Source: a bacterium
Lineage (GTDB): Bacteria; Fidelibacterota; Marinisomatia; Marinisomatales; JAHJCW01
Direction of reading: 5' to 3'
DNA length: 64,000 nt
Assembly: GCA_028282845.1 (NCBI GenBank)
Contig: JANQGY010000013.1
Location: 385,350 to 449,349, forward strand
The position numbers were made by a program, and so were the translations under genes. The notes beneath the pieces were generated by a model, which saw nothing but the letters and a program-made list of their open reading frames with translations, was not told where the DNA came from and made no database searches. Below, piece after piece: positions 1 to 9,912 of the stretch (the first letter of the stretch is position 1; each line of letters starts with the position of its first letter).

Positions 1-2
1 GT

Positions 3-137
3 GAGGCGGGAGGTACCGGTATTTCATCAGGTCCGCATCTTCATTTTGAAATATGGAAAGATGGTGAAGCGATCAATCCTTTTGAACTGTTCCCAAAATA
101 TAAATCCAAAGATATAAGCGTAAATAACTATGAGTAA
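3..137 (+). CDS. M23 (LytM-type) metallopeptidase, C-terminal end only
   Basis: The reading frame open from the window edge to a TAA at 135-137 encodes the last 44 residues of a zinc peptidase. The block GTGISSGPHLHFEIW is the typical end of M23/LytM domains, where the HxH pair supplies a zinc ligand and the catalytic histidine. Known members cut peptidoglycan cross-links or act as EnvC-like activators of amidases. The rest of the gene, including any signal peptide, lies outside the window. Its stop overlaps the bactofilin start by 8 bases, and M23-bactofilin pairs are a recurrent bacterial arrangement linked to cell-shape control. Confidence 0.85.
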   Translation, partial: EAGGTGISSGPHLHFEIWKDGEAINPFELFPKYKSKDISVNNYE

Positions 138-468
138 AATTGATTTTCATAATGTCCATACAATGATCGGCGCTGATGCTGAGATAAAAGGGCATCTTAC
201 TTTAGAGGGTGGTCTAATTGTCTATGGAAAAGTAAAGGGTGATGTAACAACTAAAGGACCGGTACGAATTGCACGCAGCGCTGAAGTAATCGGTAATATT
301 ACCGCAAGCGATATTCAGATTGGCGGCATTGCGCAGGGAAATATTACGGTGAGCGATCGGATCGTTTTAGGTAATCAATCAATGGTAAAAGGGGACATGA
401 TCTATCGCCGATTATATATTGAAGAAGGCGCAAAATTCAGTGGCAAATGTGATTTAATAAATGAGTAA
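130..468 (+). CDS. Bactofilin, polymer-forming cytoskeletal protein
   Basis: 112 residues, usual for a bactofilin. After a short N-terminal tail (GADAEIKGHLTLEGGLIVYG) come repeated hydrophobic-glycine turns such as VYGKVKGDV, RSAEVIGNI and GGIAQGNI, spaced as in the right-handed beta-helix of the family (PF04519). Bactofilins polymerise without nucleotide and recruit peptidoglycan enzymes to the membrane. The start ATG lies inside the end of the M23 peptidase gene, so the two are probably translationally coupled and functionally paired. It sits directly upstream of the ATP synthase operon with 6 bases between it and atpZ, so it may share that transcript, although no functional link is implied. 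Confidence 0.9.
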   Translation: MSKIDFHNVHTMIGADAEIKGHLTLEGGLIVYGKVKGDVTTKGPVRIARSAEVIGNITASDIQIGGIAQGNITVSDRIVLGNQSMVKGDMIYRRLYIEEGAKFSGKCDLINE

Positions 469-474
469 TTATAA

Positions 475-720
475 ATGATCCGATTAAACCAAATCTCAAA
501 TTCATTCACCTATCTCCAGAAAATTGTCAGACAATCAGGACCGGCTATGAGTGCTTCATACTCTCTAATAGCTGCCGTTATCTTGCTTGGCGTGCTCGGC
601 TACTTGATTGATAAGTGGCAAAACTCATCACCGGTTTTTTTATTATGTGGACTATTAATTGGACTTGTTGTCGGCTTCTATGAAATCGCAAAAATAATTT
701 GGGGCAATAAGAATAAATGA
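475..720 (+). CDS. AtpZ-like small membrane protein of the ATP synthase operon
   Basis: 81 residues with two predicted membrane helices, about 24-45 and 53-74, matching the AtpZ/'F0F1 ATPase subunit' family (PF09527). Typical features are the N-terminal amphipathic stretch and the GYLIDKW segment after helix 1. Family members are found with AtpI at the head of atp operons and have been linked to Mg2+/Ca2+ supply or c-ring assembly. The stop overlaps the next start by four bases (ATGA), indicating coupled translation. Recognition is from length, topology and position; the sequence itself is weakly conserved. Confidence 0.75.
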   Translation: MIRLNQISNSFTYLQKIVRQSGPAMSASYSLIAAVILLGVLGYLIDKWQNSSPVFLLCGLLIGLVVGFYEIAKIIWGNKNK

Positions 721-1079
721 AATATATCATTTCCATAATATTACTTGGATTAGGTTTGTCGGGTTTGATTGGTGGCACATTATACCCTGAATTTATTGCA
801 GAGATATTTTTAGGTATGGCAGCACCCTTACTAATTAGTATAATCTCAATAATTTTGAATAAAAATACATTTTCCAAAGCGCCTGACAAACTAACAGCGG
901 TACTCATTAAATCGCTCATATTTAAGATGATATTTTTCGCAGTTTATATGATCGTGATTTTTAGTTTTTACACTTTTGAGCCAATCCCATTTATTATTAG
1001 TTTTACAGGCTTTTTTATTGCTTTTTACGTGATTGATGCATTGTTTTTACAGAGATTGATACAACCGAAAAATAATTGA
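717..1079 (+). CDS. AtpI-like ATP synthase accessory membrane protein
   Basis: 120 residues with four predicted membrane helices and basic loops, located between atpZ and atpB, where AtpI (ATP synthase subunit I, PF03899) is normally encoded. AtpI helps c-ring assembly and membrane insertion and is not part of the finished enzyme. Start and stop overlap the flanking genes (ATGA at 717; the TGA at 1077-1079 shares a base with the atpB ATG), which fits operon membership. No diagnostic motif is visible, so the call rests on topology, size and place in the operon. Confidence 0.65.
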   Translation: MKYIISIILLGLGLSGLIGGTLYPEFIAEIFLGMAAPLLISIISIILNKNTFSKAPDKLTAVLIKSLIFKMIFFAVYMIVIFSFYTFEPIPFIISFTGFFIAFYVIDALFLQRLIQPKNN

Positions 1080-2011
1080 TGAGTAGTGGTGTAGAACATA
1101 CTGATACGCATGCTGAGGGCGGTTTCGATGCCGGTGAATTGATCATTGGACATGTTTCCAACAGTTCATCCGAACATCCGATATTACATTTGCCAACTAT
1201 ATTGGGCATTGATTTTTCAGTAACCAAACATGTTTTAATGCTGTGGATTGTGGCAACATTGGTATTTATCGCGATTACCTGGACGGTTCGCAGATATCTG
1301 AGACAGGAAAATCCGGTGCCAACCGGTTTTATGAATGTTATTGAAGCGGTGGTTCAATTTATTCGTGATTCGATTGTGTTACCCAATGTCGGCAAAAAGT
1401 ACTTATTTACGTGGACGCCGCTGATCCTGACTTTTTTCTTCTTCATAATTTCGGCGAATGCCATCGGATTAATTCCGATTTTTGATGTCGTTGGAGCTAT
1501 TAACCGATTCATCTTAGGTGGTTCGGCACACGATCACGGTTTAGTCAATAATTTATTGCATGGAGGTGCGACGGCAACCGGTAATTATAATGTTACCGCC
1601 GGTTTGGCGACGATCACCTTTTTTGCTATCATTTTTGCCGGATCAAAAACCCATGGTTTTATTCAACACTGGAAAAATATTGTACCTTCCGGATTTGCGT
1701 GGCCGATCTATGTCTTATTAATTCCAATTGAAATAATAAGCTTGTTTGTTAGACCTTTCGCGCTAACTATGCGTTTAGCGGCAAATATGACCGGCGGGCA
1801 TATCGCAATTTTAGCGATTATATCGTTTGTATTTATCTTTGCCGGGGTTTTTCAAAGTGCAATTGCCGGTATCGGGGTAGGAGTTTTAGTATCGGTTCCA
1901 TTGGCAGTTGCCATATCAGGTTTAGAAATAATTGTTGTCATTGTTCAGGCTTATGTCTTTACAATGCTATCGGCCGTCTTTATCGGGATGGCGATAAATG
2001 TTCATCATTAA
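1079..2011 (+). CDS. atpB: F-type ATP synthase subunit a
   Basis: 310 residues, multi-pass membrane protein that forms the ion half-channels next to the c ring. The conserved segment RPFALTMRLAANMTGGH carries the essential arginine at residue 232. The long N-terminal region (about 60 residues before the first helix) and a histidine-rich extension near residues 150-165 resemble the longer a subunits of Bacteroidota and relatives. I use the ATG at 1079, which overlaps the atpI stop by one base; a TTG one codon upstream is possible. First core gene of the order B-E-F-H-A-G-D-C. Confidence 0.95.
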   Translation: MSSGVEHTDTHAEGGFDAGELIIGHVSNSSSEHPILHLPTILGIDFSVTKHVLMLWIVATLVFIAITWTVRRYLRQENPVPTGFMNVIEAVVQFIRDSIVLPNVGKKYLFTWTPLILTFFFFIISANAIGLIPIFDVVGAINRFILGGSAHDHGLVNNLLHGGATATGNYNVTAGLATITFFAIIFAGSKTHGFIQHWKNIVPSGFAWPIYVLLIPIEIISLFVRPFALTMRLAANMTGGHIAILAIISFVFIFAGVFQSAIAGIGVGVLVSVPLAVAISGLEIIVVIVQAYVFTMLSAVFIGMAINVHH

Positions 2012-2033
2012 TAACAAAATGGAGATTACATAA

Positions 2034-2258
2034 ATGGAGTATTTTCATTACTTTGGAGCCGCACTTGGTTTAGGACTTATCGTGATTGGAGCAGCCTTAG
2101 GTATTGGTAAATTTACCGCTGCTGCTGCAGAAAGTATTGCTCGTCAGCCGGAAGCTGCCGATAAAATAACCGGTGCGGTCAACTTGCCCTTGTTTCTACT
2201 CGAGGGTGCTGTGATTTTAGCTGAAGTTTTTACTCTTTTGATCGTCTTAATGAAATAG
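2034..2258 (+). CDS. atpE: F-type ATP synthase subunit c
   Basis: 74 residues forming a two-helix hairpin with the conserved polar loop ARQPEA (residues 36-41). The ion-binding carboxylate is Glu57 in helix 2 (LLEGAVILAEVF). The position that holds glutamine in sodium-type c subunits is Ile24, so nothing suggests sodium coupling; proton use is inferred. Helix 2 has a second buried glutamate, Glu64, seven residues later, where c subunits normally have a small hydrophobic residue. The ring of these subunits turns within the membrane against subunit a. Good start context (GGAGATT) nine bases upstream. Confidence 0.95.
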   Translation: MEYFHYFGAALGLGLIVIGAALGIGKFTAAAAESIARQPEAADKITGAVNLPLFLLEGAVILAEVFTLLIVLMK

Positions 2259-2291
2259 TAAATATTTTAGTCTAACTAACAAGAGAAATAT

Positions 2292-2798
2292 ATGAATAAT
2301 CCCTTAGTTCAACCTGATCCGGGTCTATACTTTTGGACTATCATCGTCTTCTTAGTTTTAGCATTCCTGTTGTTTAAGTTTGCCTGGAAGCCGCTATTAG
2401 CGATGCTTGAAAAGCGCGAATCCGGCATTAGGCAATCTTTGCTCGATGCTGAGAAAGCCCGCGAGGAATTATCCAATGTTCAAGCTGATACTGAGAAGAT
2501 ATTAGCAGAAGCAAGAATTGAATCGCAGGAGATTTTAGCGGCAAGTAAAAAGAATGCTGAAAAGATGAAAGAAGAGATAGTTGATAAAGCGCAGGCAAAA
2601 TCAGACGCTTTGATCGAGGATGCCCGGAAACAGATTCAAATTGAAAAGGATAGAGCAATTGCCGATGTAAAAGCGGAAGTTGTGAACTTATCTTTTGAGG
2701 TTGCTGAAAAGTTGATCAAAAAGAATCTGACCAAGGACGATAATCTTAAACTTGTGGAAGAATCTTTAAAGAACTTAAATCAGAAGAATGAAGCCTAA
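2292..2798 (+). CDS. atpF: F-type ATP synthase subunit b
   Basis: 168 residues: one N-terminal membrane helix (about 13-33, including FWTIIVFLVLAFLLFKFAWKP) and then a long charged coiled coil rich in Ala, Glu and Lys up to the C-terminus. This is the peripheral stalk subunit that holds the F1 head static by contacting delta. There is a single b gene rather than a b/b' pair. The stop overlaps the start of atpH by 11 bases, so the two stalk subunits are translationally coupled. Confidence 0.95.
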   Translation: MNNPLVQPDPGLYFWTIIVFLVLAFLLFKFAWKPLLAMLEKRESGIRQSLLDAEKAREELSNVQADTEKILAEARIESQEILAASKKNAEKMKEEIVDKAQAKSDALIEDARKQIQIEKDRAIADVKAEVVNLSFEVAEKLIKKNLTKDDNLKLVEESLKNLNQKNEA

Positions 2799-3330
2799 TC
2801 GAAGAGCAAAAAAATATGCTGAAGCGTTGTTAAATGTTTCAACTAAGCTTAATTGCATCGAAGAAACCGGTAAAAGTTTGTTGTTGATTGATAAGCTGAT
2901 CGGGCATGAAAAAGTTTTTAGAGCTTTTTTCTACACAAAAAGGATTGAACCGACTGAAAAAGTTGAGATCCTAAAAAATGTTTTAGGTGATTTAATTAAT
3001 CCTGTTGTCCACGAATTTTTTGCGCTGCTTGCTGAAAGAAATGAATATGGAATGTTCATGTCAGTTGCTAATGCTTATGGGAAACTACAGCGAGAATCGT
3101 TACATATAATTGACGTTACAACATTTTCGATTGATGAAATCGGTACAGATGTGATCAATTCGATTGTATCAGGAATTGAAGAATCAACCGGTAAACAAGT
3201 TGAACTTGAGTCGCAAATCAATGAAGAATTATTAGGTGGATTGAAATTGCGAATAGGGAATACCATCTTTGATGGTACAATAGCCAATCAAATGGCGAAA
3301 ATGAAAAAGGTATTATTACAAAACAATTAA
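2788..3330 (+). CDS. atpH: F-type ATP synthase subunit delta
   Basis: 180 residues, the normal length for delta (OSCP). The N-terminal part has the helical bundle start RRAKKYAEALLNVS and the C-terminal part has the typical GGLKLRIGNTIFDGTIANQM segment (about residues 150-170). Delta sits on top of the F1 head and links it to the b stalk. The start lies within the end of atpF. Nothing unusual is seen. Confidence 0.95.
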   Translation: MKPNRRAKKYAEALLNVSTKLNCIEETGKSLLLIDKLIGHEKVFRAFFYTKRIEPTEKVEILKNVLGDLINPVVHEFFALLAERNEYGMFMSVANAYGKLQRESLHIIDVTTFSIDEIGTDVINSIVSGIEESTGKQVELESQINEELLGGLKLRIGNTIFDGTIANQMAKMKKVLLQNN

Positions 3331-3342
3331 TATAAACATTCA

Positions 3343-4866
3343 ATGGAAATAAAAACGGAAGAAATCAGAAGTTTACTTCTGAAGCAAATAAAAGAGTTCG
3401 ATGTTGAAATTGAAGTTTCTGACGTTGGTGAAGTTTTAGAGGTCGGTGATGGTGTGGCTCGTGTCAGCGGATTAGAAAACGTTATGAGCGCTGAATTGGT
3501 TGAATTGCAAAACGGCGTTTTTGGCATGGCACTAAACCTTGAAGAAGATAATGTTGGTGTTGTATTATTCGGCGATAGCCGTTTAGTGCAGGAAGGAGAC
3601 ATTGTCAAACGAACCGGAAAAGTGGTTGAGGTTGGAGTTGGTGCAGAAATGCTCGGGCGTGTAGTTAATCCTTTGGGGCAGGCAATTGATGGAAAAGGTG
3701 AGATCAAGACCAAAAATAGTTTACCCGTTGAACGAAAAGCACTTGGAGTTATGCAACGCCAACCGGTTAAAGAACCTTTGCAGACTGGACTTAAAGCAAT
3801 TGATAGCATGATTCCGATTGGTCGCGGACAGCGTGAGCTGATCATCGGTGACCGCCAAACCGGAAAAACTGCAATTGCACTTGATACGATCATCAATCAA
3901 AAATACACACACAAGACTGACTCACCGGTTTATTGTATTTACGCGGCAATCGGTCAAAAAGCATCTACGGTAGCGAGGGTTGTTGCTGAATTGGAATCCG
4001 CCGGAGCGATGGATTACACGACGGTTGTAGCTGCCAATGCATCCGACCCCGCTCCGATGCAGTACATTGCTCCCTATGCCGGAGCATCAATGGGTGAGTA
4101 CTATCGTGATAACGGAAAACATGCTTTGGTTGTCTATGATGATTTGTCTAAACAAGCTGTTGCCTACCGTCAAATGTCTTTGATTCTAAGACGACCACCC
4201 GGACGCGAAGCCTATCCCGGTGACGTATTTTATTTGCATAGCCGTTTGTTGGAGAGAGCCTCCAAACTTAGTGATGATCTTGGTGGAGGATCATTAACAG
4301 CGTTACCAATTATTGAGACACAGGAAGGTGATGTTGCCGCATATATTCCAACGAATGTTATCTCGATTACTGATGGTCAGATTTACCTTGAATCGAATCT
4401 ATTTAATTCTGGTCAACGCCCTGCAGTTGATGTAGGGATTTCCGTATCGCGGGTTGGCGGAAATGCTCAGATCAATGCTATGAAGAAAATTGTCGGTATG
4501 CTGAAATTTGATTTGGCACAATATCGTGAATTGGAAGCTTTTGCCAAATTTGGTTCTGACTTAGATCAATCAACTCAAGATCAACTGACTAAAGGTCGGG
4601 CAATGATGGAGCTCATCAGGCAGGATCAATTTGTTCCGATGCCGGTTGAAAAACAAATTGCTATTATATATATAGGGACGGAAGGTTTACTGAACGAATT
4701 ACCCTTAGATAAAATCAGAGAATTTGAAGAAGGTTTCTTAGGCTATCTTGAAGATAATCTGAAAGATGTTTTAGATAGTATTAGAGATACCGGTATCTTG
4801 AATGATAATGCTAAAGGTAAACTATCCAAAGCAACCAAGGACTATTCAAAAATATTTGCCGGATAA
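3343..4866 (+). CDS. atpA: F-type ATP synthase subunit alpha
   Basis: 507 residues, full length for the family. Beta-barrel N-domain (1-95), nucleotide-binding domain with P-loop GDRQTGKT at 169-176, the signature [14 protein letters not shown] near residue 365-378, and a helical C-terminal domain. Alpha binds nucleotide at the non-catalytic sites and contributes the arginine finger (in the SVSR segment) to the catalytic sites of beta. Twelve bases separate it from atpH and eleven from atpG. Confidence 0.98.
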   Translation: MEIKTEEIRSLLLKQIKEFDVEIEVSDVGEVLEVGDGVARVSGLENVMSAELVELQNGVFGMALNLEEDNVGVVLFGDSRLVQEGDIVKRTGKVVEVGVGAEMLGRVVNPLGQAIDGKGEIKTKNSLPVERKALGVMQRQPVKEPLQTGLKAIDSMIPIGRGQRELIIGDRQTGKTAIALDTIINQKYTHKTDSPVYCIYAAIGQKASTVARVVAELESAGAMDYTTVVAANASDPAPMQYIAPYAGASMGEYYRDNGKHALVVYDDLSKQAVAYRQMSLILRRPPGREAYPGDVFYLHSRLLERASKLSDDLGGGSLTALPIIETQEGDVAAYIPTNVISITDGQIYLESNLFNSGQRPAVDVGISVSRVGGNAQINAMKKIVGMLKFDLAQYRELEAFAKFGSDLDQSTQDQLTKGRAMMELIRQDQFVPMPVEKQIAIIYIGTEGLLNELPLDKIREFEEGFLGYLEDNLKDVLDSIRDTGILNDNAKGKLSKATKDYSKIFAG

Positions 4867-4877
4867 ATTGAATTGGT

Positions 4878-5738
4878 ATGGCAAGTCTAAAAGACATTCG
4901 TAATAGAATAGGTTCTGTAAAGAGCATTCAGCAGGTTACGCGGGCAATGAAGATGGTTGCCGCTGCCAAAATGCGTAAAGCACAAGAACGGATGGAACAG
5001 GCGCGACCATATGCCGATCGCTTAAAAAGCGAGATCCTGACATTGTTACCGGATGTTGATAGAAGTCTTCTTGAATTGTTAGATGTCCGTGAAATAAAAC
5101 GAACTGCAATTGTCGTTATTACTTCTGATCGCGGATTAGCAGGTTCTTTTAATACAAATATTATTAAACGTGCTGAAGAAGAAATTGCTGAATTCGGTAA
5201 AGAAAATGTTGATCTATTCTGCATCGGACGCCGCGGATATGAATATTTTAAAAATCGCAATTATAATATTATTGAGGATCATACCGATTTTTGGGCTGAA
5301 CTCGACTATAATCATTCAATAAAAATTGGTAATGGAATAATTAGCCATTTTACTTCCCGTAAAGTTGATCAGATCAGAGTTGTATATAATGAATTTAAAA
5401 ATGTAATGGTTCAGGAAATAATCGCTGAAACATTACTGCCTCTGACATTGGATGATGATGCTCAGATTGAATCAACTGAAAGGATATATGAACCATCTAA
5501 AGAATTAATTATTAAATCACTAATTCCGTTGGATATTAATGTGCAGATTTGGCGCTATTTGCTTGAATCGTTTGCAAGCGAACAGGCTGCCCGGATGGTT
5601 GCAATGGAAAATGCAACACTGAATGCCGGCGATTTGATACGTGATTTAACAAGACAATTTAATAATGCCCGCCAAGCGGCAATTACCACAGAAATATTGG
5701 AAATTGTGGGCGGGGCAGAAGCACTAAAACAGGAATAG
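4878..5738 (+). CDS. atpG: F-type ATP synthase subunit gamma
   Basis: 286 residues, the central rotor shaft. The N-terminal helix starts MASLKDIRNRIGSVKSIQQ and the C-terminal helix contains ERMEQ-type and NNARQAAITTEILEIVGGA, the two ends that form the rotating coiled coil. The Rossmann-like middle has SDRGLAGSFN. It contains no obvious redox-regulatory cysteine insert as found in chloroplast gamma. Standard member of the operon. Confidence 0.96.
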   Translation: MASLKDIRNRIGSVKSIQQVTRAMKMVAAAKMRKAQERMEQARPYADRLKSEILTLLPDVDRSLLELLDVREIKRTAIVVITSDRGLAGSFNTNIIKRAEEEIAEFGKENVDLFCIGRRGYEYFKNRNYNIIEDHTDFWAELDYNHSIKIGNGIISHFTSRKVDQIRVVYNEFKNVMVQEIIAETLLPLTLDDDAQIESTERIYEPSKELIIKSLIPLDINVQIWRYLLESFASEQAARMVAMENATLNAGDLIRDLTRQFNNARQAAITTEILEIVGGAEALKQE

Positions 5739-5744
5739 GGATAA

Positions 5745-7136
<1,392 letters not shown>

Positions 7137-7139
7137 TCT

Positions 7140-7535
7140 ATGGCGAACTTTTCTGTAGAAATAGTCACTCCTACAAGAGTAATTACCGAAGAAAATATCT
7201 CGTATTTGAGATGTCCCGGAATTGATGGCTCATTCGGTGTTATGGCTGAACATGCCGGAGCGATCATCGCATTAGCGGTTGGCGAAGTCAAAATTACGGA
7301 AAGTGGTAAAGACAAGTTCATTGCAACAAGCGGCGGGTTTGTTGATATTTCCAAAGAAAAAGTGCTTTTATTACTTGAGACTGCCGAACATGCCGATGAA
7401 ATTGATAAGAAGCGCGCCGAAGACGCCAAAAAGCGAGCTCAGGATAGATTAAAACAGAAGAACGGATTTGATATGTCCCGTGCCGAAGCAGCGCTTTTAC
7501 GGGCAATAAATCGCCTGCAGGTAGCTAGTAGATAG
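7140..7535 (+). CDS. atpC: F-type ATP synthase subunit epsilon
   Basis: 131 residues. The N-terminal beta sandwich has LRCPGIDGSFGVMAEHAGAI (about residues 23-42), the typical core, and the C-terminal half is a helical hairpin ending in AEAALLRAINRLQ. Epsilon links gamma to the c ring and its C-terminal helices can inhibit ATP hydrolysis. Only three bases separate it from atpD. It is the last gene of the operon, followed by a palindrome. Confidence 0.93.
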   Translation: MANFSVEIVTPTRVITEENISYLRCPGIDGSFGVMAEHAGAIIALAVGEVKITESGKDKFIATSGGFVDISKEKVLLLLETAEHADEIDKKRAEDAKKRAQDRLKQKNGFDMSRAEAALLRAINRLQVASR

Positions 7536-7587
7536 AACACGGATAGCACCGATTTAACTGATTCCCACAGAATTTTGTATTAATTGA

Positions 7588-7618
7588 AACCCTCAAGGTT
7601 TCTCAAACCTTGAGGGTT
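7588..7618. terminator. Perfect palindrome after the atp operon, probable terminator
   Basis: Two 14-base arms, 7588-7601 and 7605-7618, are exact reverse complements around a 3-base loop (CTC). The stem is strong, but the following sequence (GTTAATATTTT) is only partly T-rich, so it is either an intrinsic terminator of the atp operon or a small palindromic repeat that serves as one. Just upstream, 7536-7580 is a non-coding stretch typical of degenerate intergenic repeats. Confidence 0.6.
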
Positions 7619-7687
7619 GTTAATATTTTAAAATCTGTTTGTAACTTCGATCGGTTTATTTATTTATAATCTAAATAGGAAAATAAT

Positions 7688-8029
7688 ATGGAAAGAGTTG
7701 AAGAAAGAGCTCAAGAATTAAGAAAACTTAATATCAGCCAAAAGAAAGCAATTGAAATTTTAAAAGAAAACTATCCTGATTACGATGAAAATTATTATAA
7801 CGAATTAACTAAGGATTGGTCTAATAAAGAAGTAAAAAATATTACTTCCCAACGAAAAAAGGCATTAAAGAAAGTAAAAGTTACAGGTTTTGATATGCCA
7901 TTTATTGATATGGTCGTTTTTATGGTAAAATGGGCATTTGCTTCTATTCCAGCTTTTATAATTATATTCATAATTATATTCATAATTAGATTGTTTTTTA
8001 CCTCATTGGGTATAACAATACTATTATAG
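7688..8029 (+). CDS. Hypothetical small protein with C-terminal membrane anchor
   Basis: 113 residues that I do not recognise. The first 65 residues are charged and probably helical, with a segment (KLNISQKKAIEILKENYPDY) that reads like a small helical recognition domain. Residues about 75-110 form one or two very hydrophobic helices rich in Ile and Phe, ending at the C-terminus, so it is probably a tail-anchored inner-membrane protein. The start has an AGGAAAATAAT leader. It stands alone between the atp operon and aspS. The AT-rich codon use suggests a poorly conserved accessory gene, but the reading frame is well placed and has a good ribosome site. Confidence 0.65.
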   Translation: MERVEERAQELRKLNISQKKAIEILKENYPDYDENYYNELTKDWSNKEVKNITSQRKKALKKVKVTGFDMPFIDMVVFMVKWAFASIPAFIIIFIIIFIIRLFFTSLGITILL

Positions 8030-8156
8030 ATTAATTAGTTATAGTACATCTTCAATTAACACAAATTGACAATAATCAATAAACAATAATCAATTTCACA
8101 GCTATGTAATTCCTTGTAAATTCGTGTAAAATTATTTGTAATCATTGGAAGGACAA

Positions 8157-9908
8157 ATGAATAAGCGCACACATACTTGCGGTGAATTGAATTCAAAGAA
8201 TATTGGTAGTTCTGCATCCCTGAATGGTTGGGTAAATACCATTCGCGAACACGGTCAGGTTATTTTTGTTGATATTCGCGATCGCTATGGAAAAACCCAA
8301 TTAGTATTCAATTCTGATGTAAATGAAGCAGCTTTTGATACTGCCAAAAAATTATCTATTGAGGATGTCATTTCCGCATCCGGCGATGTACAGGCGCGCG
8401 GCGAAGGTGCTGTAAATCCCAATGTGGCAACCGGCGAAATTGAGGTAATGGTCAATTCTGTTGAAATTTTAAATGAGACCGAAGCCTTACCATTCGTAAT
8501 AACTGATCGCGACAGTGCGTTGGAAGATTTCAGATTGAAATACCGTTATTTAGAACTTCGAACCGAAGAATTGCAGCGCAATTTGAAAATACGGCATCAA
8601 GCGTACCAAGTCGCGCGAAAATATTTATCAGATAACAAATTTATGGAAATTGAAACACCGGTACTGATGAAATCAACTCCTGAGGGTGCGAGGGATTATT
8701 TAGTGCCGAGCCGCTTACATCACGGGAAATTCTATGCTTTACCGCAATCACCGCAAACCTACAAGCAATTACTGATGATATCGGGATTTGACCGCTATTT
8801 TCAAATTGTGAAATGTTTCCGCGATGAAGATCTACGTGCCGACCGCCAACCGGAATTCACCCAAATTGATATCGAGATGTCATTTGTGGATGAAAATGAT
8901 GTCATGAGTTTAGCTACCGGATTAACCAAAGCATTATTCAAAGAAGTGATAGATGTAGATTTGCCGGATACTTTTCCAATAATGAAATATTTTGAAGCAA
9001 TGGAAACTTATGGAACTGATAAACCGGACTTGCGCTTTGAAATACCATTACAAAATTTCAAAGATTATAGTGATGCATCAGATTTTAACGCTTTCAAAAG
9101 TAGTGAATCAGTAAAGTGTTTAGTGGTTGAAAATGTTGCCGATAAATATTCGCGGAAAGTAATAGATCAGCTAACCGATTTTGCTAAACATCATGGTGCT
9201 AAAGGTTTAGCTTGGATGAAAGCCGAAACAGGAGCGTTGAACGGTGGTATATCAAAATTCTTTGCCGATGATTTGCAGAAGAAGATTGTATCAGAATTAA
9301 GTATCAACATTAATGATATTATATTCATAATTGGCGATGCCAAAGAAGTGGTTTGGCAGGCCCTTGGCGCACTCAGAATAGAGATTGCCAAACGTGAAGA
9401 ATTAATTGATCAAACCTTATACAAACCATTATTTATCGTGGATGTACCGATGTTTGAATGGGATGAGGATGAACAGCGATTCAGTGCAATGCACCATCCG
9501 TTTACGTCTCCAAAGATTGAAGACTTGCCGAAATTGAAGGATAATCCGTCGGAAGTCCTGTCGCGCGGATATGATATTGTTATGAATGGTTACGAATTAG
9601 GCGGCGGCTCGATCAGAATTCACCAATGTGATGTACAGAGACAAGTGTTTGAATTACTCGGAATTTCTAAGGAAGAAGCCCAACAGAAATTCGGGTTCTT
9701 ACTTGAGGCATTTAAATATGGCGCACCACCGCATGGCGGAATTGCCTTTGGCTTAGATAGATTAGTCATGATCCTTGCCGGAACAGATAATATAAGAGAT
9801 GTTATAGCTTTCCCGAAAACTACCTCAGCAACTTCCTTGATGGACGATTCTCCTTCGGAAGTCTCAGAAAGACAGCTTGATGAGTTGGGAATTCAGTTGA
9901 AGAAGTAA
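8157..9908 (+). CDS. aspS: Aspartyl-tRNA synthetase, bacterial type
   Basis: 583 residues, typical for the bacterial form with a GAD insertion. N-terminal OB-fold anticodon-binding domain (about 1-105), then the class II core: motif 2 FRDEDLRADRQPEFTQ and motif 3 GGIAFGLDRLVMILAG near the C-terminus, with the GAD insertion at about residues 285-415. The enzyme charges tRNA-Asp with aspartate; some relatives also charge tRNA-Asn, which cannot be decided here. I use the ATG at 8157 because GGAAGGA ends four bases before it; a TTG four codons upstream would lie on that ribosome site. Confidence 0.96.
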   Translation: MNKRTHTCGELNSKNIGSSASLNGWVNTIREHGQVIFVDIRDRYGKTQLVFNSDVNEAAFDTAKKLSIEDVISASGDVQARGEGAVNPNVATGEIEVMVNSVEILNETEALPFVITDRDSALEDFRLKYRYLELRTEELQRNLKIRHQAYQVARKYLSDNKFMEIETPVLMKSTPEGARDYLVPSRLHHGKFYALPQSPQTYKQLLMISGFDRYFQIVKCFRDEDLRADRQPEFTQIDIEMSFVDENDVMSLATGLTKALFKEVIDVDLPDTFPIMKYFEAMETYGTDKPDLRFEIPLQNFKDYSDASDFNAFKSSESVKCLVVENVADKYSRKVIDQLTDFAKHHGAKGLAWMKAETGALNGGISKFFADDLQKKIVSELSININDIIFIIGDAKEVVWQALGALRIEIAKREELIDQTLYKPLFIVDVPMFEWDEDEQRFSAMHHPFTSPKIEDLPKLKDNPSEVLSRGYDIVMNGYELGGGSIRIHQCDVQRQVFELLGISKEEAQQKFGFLLEAFKYGAPPHGGIAFGLDRLVMILAGTDNIRDVIAFPKTTSATSLMDDSPSEVSERQLDELGIQLKK

Positions 9909-9912
9909 AAAT

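Noticed and set aside
1025-1165. A true kinase domain in the middle of the giant AMP-binding/GNAT protein (positions are residue numbers)
   Set aside because: Only a hinge-like EYIQGETL is seen; an HxD catalytic loop and a DFG/DxD metal motif are missing, so I keep it as a faint resemblance only.
2034-2258. Sodium-type ATP synthase
   Set aside because: The glutamine needed for sodium binding in helix 1 is replaced by isoleucine, and the Glu-Ser/Thr pair of sodium c subunits is Glu-Gly here.
3327-3896. Long minus-strand open frame of 189 codons opposite atpA
   Set aside because: Its Ser/Pro/Thr-rich, low-complexity product is the shadow of a conserved gene in another frame, with no ribosome site. 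Several similar ones lie opposite atpG/atpD (5555-6055), secA (16597-17139) and the acyl-CoA dehydrogenase (14456-14773).
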